From contig NZ_BMHP01000001.1 in assembly GCF_014641075.1 (NCBI RefSeq), positions 558,001-622,000 on the forward strand: 64,000 bases of DNA. The letters are read 5' to 3'. Origin of the DNA: Paenibacillus nasutitermitis. Lineage in GTDB: Bacteria; Bacillota; Bacilli; Paenibacillales; Paenibacillaceae. Shown here one piece after another: positions 34,002 through 42,609 of this stretch. The notes under the pieces are model-generated. The model did no database searches and was not told where the DNA came from. It worked only from the letters and a program-made list of their open reading frames with translations. The position numbers were made by a program, and so were the translations under genes. Position 1 is the first letter of the stretch, and each line of letters opens with the position of its first letter.

Positions 34002-34724
34002 ATGTCGCAAAAAGTGCTGGTCATTGAAGACGAACCGACACTGGCGAGACTGCTCTCCTACAATTTAACGCAGGAAGGGTACGATACGACAGTTATCGAC
34101 CACGGTGCTGAAGGTTTGCAACTCGCGCTGCAGCGTTCGTTTGAATTGATCATTCTGGATATTATGCTGCCGGGAATGAATGGTTTTGAAATCTTGACTA
34201 GACTGCGCCAGAGCGGCAACCGCACACCTGTTATTGTGCTGACGGCACGAAATGCCGAAGAAGAGGTTGTGCAGGGGCTTAAGCATGGCGCGGATGATTA
34301 TATGACCAAACCATTTGGAGTGGCGGAGCTGCTGGCACGGGTATCCGCTGTGCTTCGCCGGACCAGCCAGGATGAAGGTAAACCGAGCGAAACATCAGGC
34401 AAAGTCATTACGGCGGGCGATTTGTCCATTTATCCGGAGCGTTATGAGGTTGTGCTGGATGGGGAGTCCATTCCTCTTCGTCCGAAGGAATTTGAGGTGC
34501 TGCTCTATCTGGTGCAGCGTCCGGGGATGGTCATCACGCGTGATGATTTGATGAACGTGGTATGGGGCTTCGATTATATCGGCGGTCAGCGTACCGTAGA
34601 TGTCCATGTCAGCTCGCTCCGCAAGAAGCTGGAGCTTGGTCAGCAGTCGGTTCAGATTGAATCCATTCGTGGTGTGGGTTACAAGCTGGTTATGCCAAAA
34701 AAGCTCGGATCTCCGAAAAAATAA
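34002..34724 (+). CDS. phoP: PhoP-type OmpR-family response regulator
   Basis: This 240-residue regulator, the same length as B. subtilis PhoP, has a receiver domain with the acidic pocket at VIEDEP, the phosphoacceptor in LIILDIMLPGMNG and the conserved Lys in DDYMTKPF. An OmpR winged helix follows (RPKEFEVLLYL, DVHVSSLRKKLE, IRGVGYKL). The frame is open from 33972, but GGAGG lies between that ATG and 34002, so 34002 is preferred. It pairs with the PhoR-like kinase just upstream. It probably activates phosphate-scavenging genes, and a Pho-box-like site precedes the kinase gene. Confidence 0.85.
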   Translation: MSQKVLVIEDEPTLARLLSYNLTQEGYDTTVIDHGAEGLQLALQRSFELIILDIMLPGMNGFEILTRLRQSGNRTPVIVLTARNAEEEVVQGLKHGADDYMTKPFGVAELLARVSAVLRRTSQDEGKPSETSGKVITAGDLSIYPERYEVVLDGESIPLRPKEFEVLLYLVQRPGMVITRDDLMNVVWGFDYIGGQRTVDVHVSSLRKKLELGQQSVQIESIRGVGYKLVMPKKLGSPKK

Positions 34725-34744
34725 TCGGTAATCCGGGCTTTTCT
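34703..34744. terminator. Shared bidirectional terminator between phoP and the AraC gene
   Basis: AGCTCGGAT (34703-34711) pairs with ATCCGGGCT (34732-34740) through one wobble. A T-run follows on each strand: TTCTT on plus, six T on minus. It overlaps the end of the response-regulator gene. Confidence 0.65.
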
Positions 34745-34751
34745 TGTGCGG

Positions 34752-35621
34752 TTAATTGCGATTCCATGCGAGCATCCGCTTCTGGAACTGTTTGGGCGAG
34801 CAATCATTATATTTTTTAAACATTTTATAGAAATGGGCCATATTGGGCATGCCAATATGGTCGCCTACCTCGGACACACTCAGGTCCTTGGTCAGAAGTA
34901 TCCGTTCCGCCCATTTGATTTTACGGTAATTAACGTATTCCGTGAATGATAAGCCGATCGCTTTCTTGAAGAACTTCACAAAATAATAATAGCTCATATT
35001 GGCCATTTTGCTGACTTCCTCCACCTGAATGCGGTCCGTCAGATTAGCTTCTACGAAATCCAGCACATTGCGAAGACGCGCCCGGTCAAAATCCTCGCGC
35101 TCGGCAAGCACCTTCTTCGTATCACTGCGGATCAGCAGCAGGAGCAGTTTCTTAATGATCATGCTGACGGCAAGCTCATAGCCGGTTTGCTTGAAAGTGA
35201 CTTCTTTCAGGATGGCACGGATGCAGTCCGCTGCTTCCTTATTGGCCTTATCGTTATCCCGGAATATATAATTTGCCCGGCTGAGCGGGTTTTTCGTTTC
35301 GGAGAAGAACCGCATATAAGGCATCGTGCTATGATCAAAAAATTGTTCAATATCAAACTGGAGCACATTGTAGTTAAGCGGAACGCCCACGCTGCGGTCC
35401 CGATGAAGCTCGTTGGAACCGATGATAGCAACATCGCCCGCTTCCAGACGCACGGACTTCTCATCAATGTTAACATCCAGAATCCCCTCATTGACCAGCA
35501 GCAATTCAATCTCCCTGTGGTAGTGCCAATTTATAGTGAAATCATGATTACGCTGGGATTGAAATACTTTTGTCGACAAAAGAGGGTTTTCATAAGCAAC
35601 TTTTTCATTATAAACTTCCAC
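34752..35621 (-). CDS. AraC-family transcriptional regulator with cupin-type sensor
   Basis: This 289-residue regulator has an N-terminal cupin-like ligand-binding region (INWHYHREIELLLVNEG, VRLEAGDVAIIGSNELHR) and two C-terminal helix-turn-helix units (VEEVSKMANMSYYYFVKFFK and VSEVGDHIGMPNMAHFYKMF). The frame extends to an ATG at 35651 that has no Shine-Dalgarno site. A GTG at 35621 has GAAGGGATGG upstream and is preferred. It diverges from the Gfo/Idh/MocA gene at 35783, with 161 bp between them, and probably controls it in response to a sugar. The inducer is unknown. Confidence 0.87.
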   Translation of the reverse strand: MEVYNEKVAYENPLLSTKVFQSQRNHDFTINWHYHREIELLLVNEGILDVNIDEKSVRLEAGDVAIIGSNELHRDRSVGVPLNYNVLQFDIEQFFDHSTMPYMRFFSETKNPLSRANYIFRDNDKANKEAADCIRAILKEVTFKQTGYELAVSMIIKKLLLLLIRSDTKKVLAEREDFDRARLRNVLDFVEANLTDRIQVEEVSKMANMSYYYFVKFFKKAIGLSFTEYVNYRKIKWAERILLTKDLSVSEVGDHIGMPNMAHFYKMFKKYNDCSPKQFQKRMLAWNRN

Positions 35622-35782
35622 AATACCATCCCTTCGACGACAAAATAACATAAAAGCAGCGCCATTCCGAAGCTGGTTTTTTATAGCCGTAATCGTCTAT
35701 ACTTATTCTAGTGTTTGTTGTGTCATGAAACAAGCAGCATGTAATAAAAATATATATTTTCCCACCTATGGAGGTAGAATCA

Positions 35783-36862
35783 ATGTCGAAGTTACGTATT
35801 GGCATCATCGGCTGCGGCGGTATCGCAAACGGTAAGCATTTGCCAAGTCTTTCAAAGGTTCAGGAAGCTGAAATTGTCGCATTTTGCGATATCGTTGTTG
35901 AACGTGCCGAGGATGCTAAAGCGAAATACGGCACATCCGAAGCTAAAGTATACACGAATTACCATGAACTGCTAAGCGATCCTTCTATTGATGTCATTCA
36001 CGTTTGTACGCCGAATGATTCCCATGCGGAGATTTCGATTGCTTCCATGGAAGCTGGCAAGCATGTTCTTTGCGAGAAGCCAATGGCTAAAGTGGCTGCA
36101 GATGCCCGCCGTATGCTGGAAACTTCACAACGTACCGGCAAGAAGCTGAGCATTGGCTACAACAACCGTTTCCGTTCCGACAGCCGTTACCTGAAACAGC
36201 TTTGTTCCGAAGGCGAGCTCGGCGAGATTTACTACGCACGCGCTCATGCTATTCGTCGTCGCGCTGTTCCAACATGGGGCGTGTTCCTTGACGAAGAAAA
36301 ACAAGGCGGCGGTCCGCTTATCGATATCGGTACACACGCATTGGATCTTGTTCTGTGGATGATGGACAACTACAAGCCTAAAGCGGTTCTTGGACGCACT
36401 TATCACAAGTTGTCCCAAACTGAGAACGCGGCTAACGCTTGGGGTCCTTGGGATCCTAAAGAATTCACCGTTGAAGATTCCGCATTTGCCATGATCACTA
36501 TGGAAAATGGCGCATCGATCGTGATCGAGTCCAGTTGGGCGCTCAACACGCTTGATATCGATGAAGCGAAAGTTTCGCTTTCCGGTACCAAAGCAGGTGC
36601 GGACATGAAGAACGGTCTGCGCATTAACGGCGAGAAAAACAGCCGTCTGTATGTGAATGAAATTGAATTGAACAGCGGCGGCGTTGCTTTCTACGATGGC
36701 GCAAGCGAAGATCCGGCTGAGCTGGAAATGCGCACATGGGTAGACGCGGTTCTTAATGATAAAGATGTTCTCGTGAAACCGGAGCAAGCTCTGGTAGTTT
36801 CCGAAATTCTTGAAGCGATTTATGAGTCAGCACGTACCGGCAAAGCTGTTTATTTCGACTAA
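35783..36862 (+). CDS. Gfo/Idh/MocA family oxidoreductase (AraC-linked)
   Basis: This 359-residue NAD(P)-dependent sugar dehydrogenase has an intact GxGxxA-type motif (IGIIGCGGIANGKHLP), CEKPMA near residue 95 and the catalytic-helix region DIGTHALDLVLWMM. An ATG at 35768 is in frame, but GGAGGT just after it fits the ATG at 35783. The gene is alone between a divergent AraC regulator and a strong terminator. Its codon choice looks more uniform and CpG-poor than its neighbours, which suggests high expression. The substrate is unknown. Confidence 0.9.
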   Translation: MSKLRIGIIGCGGIANGKHLPSLSKVQEAEIVAFCDIVVERAEDAKAKYGTSEAKVYTNYHELLSDPSIDVIHVCTPNDSHAEISIASMEAGKHVLCEKPMAKVAADARRMLETSQRTGKKLSIGYNNRFRSDSRYLKQLCSEGELGEIYYARAHAIRRRAVPTWGVFLDEEKQGGGPLIDIGTHALDLVLWMMDNYKPKAVLGRTYHKLSQTENAANAWGPWDPKEFTVEDSAFAMITMENGASIVIESSWALNTLDIDEAKVSLSGTKAGADMKNGLRINGEKNSRLYVNEIELNSGGVAFYDGASEDPAELEMRTWVDAVLNDKDVLVKPEQALVVSEILEAIYESARTGKAVYFD

Positions 36863-36909
36863 GTTTAACAGCTTTAGTCAAGAAATCAAGCTTTGTTTTT
36901 CTTAAAGGA

Positions 36910-36946
36910 GTTGGGCAGTGTAAGAAACTGCCCAACCCTTTTTTCT
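36910..36946 (+). terminator. Rho-independent terminator after the AraC-linked oxidoreductase
   Basis: GTTGGGCAGT (36910-36919) pairs with ACTGCCCAAC (36927-36936), followed by a run of T. Confidence 0.9.
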
Positions 36947-37057
36947 TTTCCGGTTTACACCGAAGCCTTGCACGAAGTATTGCGGCTTCTATTTTAAGGA
37001 AGAGTCGGTCAGGAGGGGTGTGGGATAGGAAGATATAGTGGAGAACATGAGTCCGGA

Positions 37058-37312
37058 AGTTATAAGAAGGATTTTCCTTGCCGGAGAGCCGAATAGGACA
37101 CCGAAATGATAAAAAAGCGCTGTAAGAGGGTTTTTCCTGCTTAGAGTCTATTCCTGTATGCCAAACGGAATATAAAAGGATTTTCCTTGCTGGAGAGCTG
37201 AATAGGACACCGAAATGATAAAAAAGCGCTGTAAGAAGGTATTTCCTGCTTAGAACCCGTTCCTGTACGCCAATTGGAATGTAAGAAGGTTCTTCCTTGC
37301 TGGAACTGCAGC
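37058..37312 (+). repeat. Tandem 109/110-bp repeat, about 2.2 copies, in a gene-free stretch
   Basis: Copies begin at AAGG at 37067, 37176 and 37286. Each unit carries two hairpin-like words of the type TAAGAAGG-N4/5-TTCCTGC, about 55 bp apart, and the shared string GAATAGGACACCGAAATGAT. The core AAGGATTTT-CCTTGCTGGAG is also present at 10.45 kb. The remaining sequence between 36947 and 37440 shows no gene. It looks like a family of dispersed Paenibacillus-type intergenic repeats. Confidence 0.8.
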
Positions 37313-37440
37313 GCTCAGAAAGCCAGCAGCACATAGCCTTGAGGGGCAGGTCTGTGGTTGAAACCGCCAATTTACTAGGAGAATAGGGTCCGCCGATATG
37401 CGGCGGTTTAATCGTTAAGAAGCCGGGAACTCTCAGCTGT

Positions 37441-37749
37441 CTAGCCCCGATTTTCCTTTCGTTGGGCAATTTCGTTGCTGACGACATACCCGAGCTCCTC
37501 GTTATCAAACATCGATAGCAGTTGAAGCAGCGCATCATCCGGGATTTCGGGGGAATTCTCCTTCGGAAGGGCCTGAGAGATAGCGCCTTGCAGGGCAGGA
37601 TTGGCGGCCTGCTGTGGGTAAGCGCGTGTATATAATTCTTCCGGATCCAGATCATGATTGATGCACCACTGGGCAAAAGCATCCACCATCATCTGCTCGT
37701 CGCGCCGGTAATTTGCAGCAATCCATTCTTCTATTTCTTTGCGGTCCAT
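37441..37749 (-). CDS. Hypothetical helical protein
   Basis: This is a 102-residue soluble protein with a helical, mildly acidic sequence. AAGGAGAG lies 8 nt before the ATG, which supports a real gene. No catalytic motif, signal peptide or membrane segment is seen. The N-terminal half (EEWIAANYRRDEQMMVDAFAQWC) could be an amphipathic helix pair. It lies alone between two repeat-rich gaps. I do not recognise the family and assign no function. Confidence 0.65.
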   Translation of the reverse strand: MDRKEIEEWIAANYRRDEQMMVDAFAQWCINHDLDPEELYTRAYPQQAANPALQGAISQALPKENSPEIPDDALLQLLSMFDNEELGYVVSNEIAQRKENRG

Positions 37750-37802
37750 GTGAGCACTCTCCTTATATGGGGCTATTATAACATAAGAATGCCCTCCCTA
37801 AA

Positions 37803-37839
37803 TCCCTCCATTGGAGGGACCCCAAGGGCTTCCAGCCCT
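37803..37839. repeat. Two consecutive perfect hairpins (REP-like element)
   Basis: TCCCTCC-ATT-GGAGGGA (37803-37819) is followed by AGGGCT-TCC-AGCCCT (37825-37839). Two GC-rich palindromes side by side in a gene-free gap resemble REP-type repeats. No T-run marks them as ordinary terminators. Confidence 0.6.
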
Positions 37840-37948
37840 CTGGACACCCGGCATGACAATGGTGTTCCGATTGATCTTTATTCAAAAGTTATACAATCTC
37901 TGGCTCGCGCTTATTATGTTATCCGGCGTATGGATTCTGCTATGGTAT

Positions 37949-37984
37949 GAAGGCGCTCCCCACATATCGGAGAAGCGCCTTCCC
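37949..37984. repeat. Long hairpin, copy A of a pair also found at 44.13 kb
   Basis: GAAGGCGCTCC...GGAGAAGCGCCTTC forms a stem of about 8 bp plus an inner CTCC/GGAG pairing. It lies 25 nt downstream of the minus-strand GNAT stop. The copy at 44131-44165 is in opposite orientation, with 29 of 34 positions equal and a compensated base-pair change. It may terminate minus-strand transcription. Confidence 0.7.
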
Positions 37985-38008
37985 ACATGCTATACCATCC
38001 ATTCAGAG

Positions 38009-38461
38009 CTACGAGCCGCGATAAATTTCCATCCAGCCCTCATTTTCCTTTATCGGTTCAAAGCCGAAATTGGCATATAACCCCTGTGCATCTATGGTTA
38101 CGAGAAGAAATCTCCGCAACCCTTGTAAATCCGGGTGATCTACGATGAGCTGCATCATCCGTTTGGACAACCCTTGACCCCGATATTGGTCTATTACAAA
38201 TACGTCTGTTAAGTAAGCGAAAGTGGCGCAATCCGAGACGACTCTGGCGAATCCGACTAACTGCCCGTTGTCCGACGAATCGTACGCACCGACCACGACA
38301 GCCGAATGGGCGATGGCCCGTTGGAAGGCATCCAGCGTCATGGCTTTCGCCCAGTACATATTTTCGTGAAGATACCAATAGGCGAAAGGCAGATCCAGCA
38401 GGCTGCGATCCGTCGATATTGCAAGGCTGTCCATATCTATATTCGACTTGCTCATAGCCAA
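38009..38461 (-). CDS. GNAT family N-acetyltransferase
   Basis: This 150-residue GNAT enzyme has LVGFARVVSDCATFAYLTDV (beta4 and catalytic region) and motif A VIDQYRGQGLSKRMMQLIV near residues 92-110. The C-terminus LVTIDAQGLYANFGFEPI is typical of the subfamily annotated as small-molecule or protein acetyltransferases. Its start overlaps the end of the metallo-beta-lactamase-fold gene by 10 bp, so it is translated as the last gene of the minus-strand unit. A second in-frame ATG lies two codons later. The acceptor is unknown. Confidence 0.85.
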   Translation of the reverse strand: MAMSKSNIDMDSLAISTDRSLLDLPFAYWYLHENMYWAKAMTLDAFQRAIAHSAVVVGAYDSSDNGQLVGFARVVSDCATFAYLTDVFVIDQYRGQGLSKRMMQLIVDHPDLQGLRRFLLVTIDAQGLYANFGFEPIKENEGWMEIYRGS

Positions 38462-39198
38462 TCACCATCCTCAGGAATATCGACTTGAGCCAGCAAATTC
38501 TCTTCGGACAGCCGAGACCGTAGGACATCCCTCGTCACCATACAATGATTAATCGTATTCATATGGACAGCAATGACTCGGGTATATGAGGCATACTGGA
38601 CCAGTTCGATTAAGTCGTTCTCATCCATCGTAATCGCATCGCCAATTACGAATTTCGCTCCCCCCGCATTGACGATCGTCGTATCCGGCTTATAGGTATC
38701 GAGCGCATGCTTCACATCCTCGCACCATATCGTATCGCCGGCTATGTAAAGCGTGGGCTCGCCATCTGCTTGGAGAACGAAACCTGACACCTGTCCCATT
38801 TTCCGTCCGATCTCGCCCGTACCATGTTGTCCACCCGTACGATGGATGGTTACGCCTTGGTACGAAGCGGTAGTGTGGATCTCCGCAATATTGGAAAAGC
38901 CGGATGAGCTAATCGAATTCTTATCTCCCGGTTGGCAGAATATCACCGATGATTTCGGTAACAATTGCGCCGCCGCTTCATCCCAATGGTCGCGGTGCAG
39001 ATGCGTAACGAGGATGGCGTCTGGGGCGAGCCAATGATCTAATGTTCCAGGCAACGGAACAAGCGGATTGCGCCGTTCATCTCCAGAATTGGCAATCGGC
39101 GGGTTGACCTCTTTGTCGCTGAACATAGGGTCGATCAGGAAGGTCACTCCTGCATATTTCAGCCATAGGGTTGCATGGCGAACGAGTTGGATTTTCAT
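38452..39198 (-). CDS. Metallo-beta-lactamase-fold hydrolase (UlaG-like)
   Basis: This 248-residue cytoplasmic protein of the MBL superfamily has the metal-binding motif THLHRDHWD near residues 65-73, a GGQHGTG histidine strand, YIAGDTIW with the bridging Asp, and a C-terminal AVHMNTINHCMVTRD histidine. This order resembles UlaG/L-ascorbate-6-phosphate lactonase-like and related hydrolases. It overlaps the upstream membrane-protein gene by 4 bp (ATGA) and the downstream GNAT gene by 10 bp, so it is part of a tight operon. The substrate is unknown. Confidence 0.88.
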   Translation of the reverse strand: MKIQLVRHATLWLKYAGVTFLIDPMFSDKEVNPPIANSGDERRNPLVPLPGTLDHWLAPDAILVTHLHRDHWDEAAAQLLPKSSVIFCQPGDKNSISSSGFSNIAEIHTTASYQGVTIHRTGGQHGTGEIGRKMGQVSGFVLQADGEPTLYIAGDTIWCEDVKHALDTYKPDTTIVNAGGAKFVIGDAITMDENDLIELVQYASYTRVIAVHMNTINHCMVTRDVLRSRLSEENLLAQVDIPEDGDWL

Positions 39199-39458
39199 AC
39201 ACGCCTCCGTTTCAATGATTCGCGGCCGTCATTTAGCAACCTTTTTCCCATAAGCCATATGGCCAGACCTGTTCCCCAGAGGACCAGAGCAGATCCGAGA
39301 CCAACTACAGACATGTATGCAAGGACAGGATATCCTCCCATCGTTATCTCCTCAGGAACGAATAACCATGTGATGGTGGCGATTAGACAGAGGAGTACAC
39401 CCGTATAATGATACAAACTAACTTGAAACAGGGGGGCCAGCGGGAAAAAATGTGTCAT
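39195..39458 (-). CDS. Small membrane protein with two or three helices
   Basis: This protein of about 87 residues has hydrophobic segments at LFQVSLYHYTGVLLCLIATITWLF and VLAYMSVVGLGSALVLWGTGLAIWLM, and a basic C-terminus, so it should lie in the cytoplasmic membrane. The frame extends to 39494 and would overlap the upstream gene. AAAGGA upstream of 39464 (TTG) or 39458 (ATG) supports a shorter form. It overlaps the MBL-fold gene by 4 bp. I do not recognise the family. Context suggests a helper of the copper or redox cluster, but this is not shown. Confidence 0.65.
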   Translation of the reverse strand: MTHFFPLAPLFQVSLYHYTGVLLCLIATITWLFVPEEITMGGYPVLAYMSVVGLGSALVLWGTGLAIWLMGKRLLNDGRESLKRRRV

Positions 39459-39483
39459 ATCCAAAATCGTCCTTTCTTCTTTA

Positions 39484-40104
39484 TTAAGCGGCAATTCGCT
39501 TTAGCTTCTCGATGGTGATCCGATCCACGAATTTGCTGAATTTTTCTTTCCCTTTTGCTTGTTCCTTATAGATATCAATAATCTTCGTTACAGCGGAAAC
39601 AAGTCCTTCCCTTGTTAATCCGGAGATAAGCAACTGGCCTAAAGCTGCCTTAAGACCCTTAGCCTCTCCTCCGACGTAAATATCGAACGTGTCCCGCATT
39701 TTGACGACGCCGATATCTTTCAGCAGCGGCTCACTAGTGCCCAGCGCACAGCCTGCATATCCAATCTTCAGCGGTGTGGGCGTCTCTATGCCGGCAATGG
39801 CTTGATTCAGAACCCTCGCCGTTTCCAACCCAGCTTCCTCTACGCCTTTGCAGAAGTTGCAAGCGATCAGGCTTTTGGTGGCAAATCCGGCCGGATACAC
39901 TTCCAGTCTGGAACGCTCGAGCTCTTCCTTAATGGCATCTTGTTGATCGAGAAGCACTTCAATGTACAGCTGCTTGAATGATGTCATTTCAATTTTGGCA
40001 TCAGCACCAGCGACAGCACCGATCTTGGCCAACTGCTCCGGCGTAAATAAGCTCCCCCCGGCTTGAATGGCAGGCGATACCGCTAATTTTGTTTTCTCTC
40101 CCAT
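39484..40104 (-). CDS. Nitrite/sulfite reductase ferredoxin-like domain protein (reduced)
   Basis: This 206-residue protein resembles one half of the siroheme/[4Fe-4S] nitrite and sulfite reductase fold: TPEQLAKIGAVAGADAKIEMTSFKQLYIE (parachute-like domain), then IACNFCKGVEEAG and IGYAGCALGTSEPLLKDIGVV. Full enzymes have a CX5C...CX3C set. Here the first pair is CxxC and the second part keeps only one Cys (GCALGTSEP), so siroheme catalysis is doubtful. An upstream in-frame start at 40131 exists, but GGGAGAGGAG fits the ATG at 40104. It lies between copA and small accessory genes. Confidence 0.7.
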   Translation of the reverse strand: MGEKTKLAVSPAIQAGGSLFTPEQLAKIGAVAGADAKIEMTSFKQLYIEVLLDQQDAIKEELERSRLEVYPAGFATKSLIACNFCKGVEEAGLETARVLNQAIAGIETPTPLKIGYAGCALGTSEPLLKDIGVVKMRDTFDIYVGGEAKGLKAALGQLLISGLTREGLVSAVTKIIDIYKEQAKGKEKFSKFVDRITIEKLKRIAA

Positions 40105-40163
40105 GATCATTCTCCTCTCCCTGTGATCCATGCCTACCTTGAGCTTACGTGTTCCAATAAGGA

Positions 40164-42407
40164 TTAGCTGGTTAAGTGTCGCATTTTAATACGCTGCAGC
40201 CTCAAGGCATTGAGGACAACGGATACCGAGCTTAATGCCATCGCTGCGCCCGCGACCCAAGGGGCCAACAATCCGATTGCGGCAATAGGAATCCCGAGCG
40301 CGTTGTAACCGAGCGCCCAGAATAAATTTTGCTTGATGTTGCTCATAGTTTTGCGACTCATAAAGATCGCGTCAGGAATGCTCGATAGATCTCCGCGCAT
40401 GAGGGTCACATCCGCCGCTTCCATGGCCACGTCCGTACCCGTGCCGACCGCCATGCCGATATCAGCCGTCGCAAGGGCAGGCGCATCGTTGATGCCGTCC
40501 CCAACCATGGCGACTTTCTTACCGGCCGCTTGTAACTTTCTCACTTCGTCTGCTTTTCCTTCCGGAAGAACTTCCGCTAACACGTGATCGATACCGACTT
40601 CGGCCGCGATCGCCTTCGCTGTACGTTCGTTGTCGCCGGTTATCATGATAACTTGAATTCCCATTTCCTTCAAACGGCTGACAGCATCCTTCGAGGTGTA
40701 TTTAATCGTATCCGCCACCGCTACAATGCCGGCATAACGGTTATCGATTGCAGCTAGCATCGCCGTCTTCCCTGTCTTTTCCAGATGAGACATCGTTCCA
40801 TAGGCTTGCCGTGCATCTACTTCGAATTTCTCCATCAATCGGCGGGTGCCGATCAGTAATTCCTTACTTTCTACTATGGCTTTGATACCATAGCCCGGGA
40901 TCGCTTCGAATGCTTCCGTTCCCGGCAATGAGATATTTCGTTCCTGGATACCCGCTACGATGGCTTCCGCCAGTGGGTGCTCGGAATTTTTCTCTGCCGC
41001 TCCAACGAGTCTCAGGAAGTCCGTTTCGTTTTCGTCCGTCAGAATATCCGTCAGCTCAGGTTTCCCTTTTGTGACTGTACCCGTTTTATCCAGAATAATC
41101 GCGTCGATCTTATGGGCTTGTTCCAGATGCTCGCCGCCTTTGAACAAGATGCCGAGCTCGGCCGCACGTCCCGATCCCGCCATAATGGAGGTCGGTGTAG
41201 CCAGACCCAAAGCGCACGGGCATGCGATAACTAGAATCGCGATGGCCTTTTCGAGCGCCTCCGCGAAATCACCCGGCGTTACGAAGAAGTACCAGACCAA
41301 GAAAGCGGCAACAGCGATTCCGACTACGATCGGGACGAAAATTCCCGAGATGACATCCGCTACCCGTTGAATCGGCGCTTTGGAGCCTTGCGCTTCTTCT
41401 ACGACTTTAATGATCTGCGCAAGCGCCGTTTCTTTGCCGACTTTCGTCGCTTTGATGCGGAGCATGCCGTTCTTGTTGATCGTCGCGCCTATGACCGCAT
41501 CGCCGGCTTTCTTCTCCACGGGAATGCTTTCGCCGGTTAGCATTGATTCGTCTACCGAAGAAATGCCTTCCAGCACTTCTCCATCGACCGGTACTTTATC
41601 TCCCGGGCGGACAAGCACGTTGTCTCCTTTGATAACTTCATCGACCGGAATGGTCAACTCCTGGCCATCGCGGACAACCAGCGCGGTCTTCGCTTGCAGT
41701 CCCATCAATGACTTTATCGCTTCCGACGTCCGGCCTTTCGCGAGGATTTCGAACAATTTCCCCATAACGACAAGCGTAATCAGTACAGCGCTCGTCTCAT
41801 AGTACAAAGATGGGCTGTGATGTGCGGCAGCCCCCGCCCGGAACCATTCGATCGAGAGATATAGACTGTAGAAATACGCGGCTGATGTCCCCAGCGATAC
41901 GAGCACGTCCATGTTCGCGCTTCTGTTTCTCAATGCTTTATAAGCCCCTCTGTAAAACTGCCCTCCGACATAAAATTGAACCGGTGTGGCAAGGATGAAC
42001 TGCAGCCATGGATTCATGAGAATCTCCGGCGCATAGATCCACGAAGTGAACGAGAAGTGCCCGACCATACTCCACAATAGCGGCAATGAGAGAATAACCG
42101 AGAGGAGAAGAAGCCGCTTGTGATGCCGAACTACCTTCTCGCGATGATCGCCCTTTCCTTCATTCTCCTGTTTCGTAATTGCATTATAGCCAAGCTTTCG
42201 TACCTTATCCTGCATGTCGCCGACCGAAATCTCTACCGGGTTATATTCTACGCTTGCCGTTTCCATCGCAAAGTTGACTGTGGCATTCGTAACGCCTGGC
42301 AATTTGCCAAGTCCCTTCTCGATCCGAGTCGCACAGGCGGCGCACGTCATGCCCGTTAGCTCCAAGATCGTTAGATTGCTTACCTTCTTGTCAACTGTTC
42401 CGATCAT
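40164..42407 (-). CDS. copA: Copper-translocating P1B-type ATPase
   Basis: This 747-residue heavy-metal exporter pumps Cu(I) out of the cytoplasm. It has one N-terminal HMA domain with [16 protein letters not shown] (Cys22, Cys25), eight membrane helices, the CPC motif (Cys396-Pro-Cys398), phosphorylation site [13 protein letters not shown] (Asp440), the [10 protein letters not shown] histidine, and [22 protein letters not shown]. Bacillus CopA usually has two HMA domains and this one has one. AAGGAGCGGG lies 10 nt before the ATG. Directly upstream is a broken copZ remnant, so the usual chaperone-ATPase operon has lost its chaperone here. Confidence 0.96.
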   Translation of the reverse strand: MIGTVDKKVSNLTILELTGMTCAACATRIEKGLGKLPGVTNATVNFAMETASVEYNPVEISVGDMQDKVRKLGYNAITKQENEGKGDHREKVVRHHKRLLLLSVILSLPLLWSMVGHFSFTSWIYAPEILMNPWLQFILATPVQFYVGGQFYRGAYKALRNRSANMDVLVSLGTSAAYFYSLYLSIEWFRAGAAAHHSPSLYYETSAVLITLVVMGKLFEILAKGRTSEAIKSLMGLQAKTALVVRDGQELTIPVDEVIKGDNVLVRPGDKVPVDGEVLEGISSVDESMLTGESIPVEKKAGDAVIGATINKNGMLRIKATKVGKETALAQIIKVVEEAQGSKAPIQRVADVISGIFVPIVVGIAVAAFLVWYFFVTPGDFAEALEKAIAILVIACPCALGLATPTSIMAGSGRAAELGILFKGGEHLEQAHKIDAIILDKTGTVTKGKPELTDILTDENETDFLRLVGAAEKNSEHPLAEAIVAGIQERNISLPGTEAFEAIPGYGIKAIVESKELLIGTRRLMEKFEVDARQAYGTMSHLEKTGKTAMLAAIDNRYAGIVAVADTIKYTSKDAVSRLKEMGIQVIMITGDNERTAKAIAAEVGIDHVLAEVLPEGKADEVRKLQAAGKKVAMVGDGINDAPALATADIGMAVGTGTDVAMEAADVTLMRGDLSSIPDAIFMSRKTMSNIKQNLFWALGYNALGIPIAAIGLLAPWVAGAAMALSSVSVVLNALRLQRIKMRHLTS

Positions 42408-42439
42408 CTAAAACCCGCTCCTTGTCCCTAACGTGTTGT

Positions 42440-42562
42440 TCAAACGACGTCGTATCCTTGCTCCTCAATTGCTTCTTGACAGCCTCAAGCGTGACTTGGT
42501 TAGGGTCATAGGATACATCCACTTATCTTGTTCATCGTTTCAAGTCGTTTCAAGTATCCCAT
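42440..42562 (-). pseudogene. Remnant of a copper chaperone gene, copZ-like
   Basis: On the minus strand, AAGAGGAGATCGCAG and an ATG (42562) are followed by only 18 sense codons. Further on, the typical copZ C-terminus can be read: VDVSYDPNQVTLEAVK, then after a 1-nt frameshift EEQGYDVV and TGA (42440-42442). The HMA CxxC copper site is missing. The remnant therefore combines a large internal deletion with a single-base deletion. It lies directly upstream of copA, where an intact copZ would be expected. Confidence 0.72.
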
Positions 42563-42609
42563 CTGCGATCTCCTCTTCATTCCGAAGGGGATTGATTATC
42601 TTGTAAGTA

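Noticed and set aside
37058..37312. CRISPR array
   Set aside because: The 109/110-bp units lack short identical repeats separated by unique spacers, and no cas genes are in the window.
36753..37682. Long minus-strand open frame of 309 codons across the repeat area
   Set aside because: It overlaps the 3' end of a real gene and the tandem repeats. Its composition (Pro/Ser/Arg-rich, no domain) follows from the repeats, and no ribosome site supports it.
37811..38080. Possible 89-residue membrane protein on the plus strand
   Set aside because: It overlaps hairpin repeats and the antisense end of the GNAT gene, has no Shine-Dalgarno site, and its hydrophobic part is explained by AT-rich intergenic sequence.
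40960..41802. Plus-strand frames of 136 and 140 codons opposite copA
   Set aside because: Both are antisense to the catalytic core of an intact P-type ATPase and have no supporting signals.
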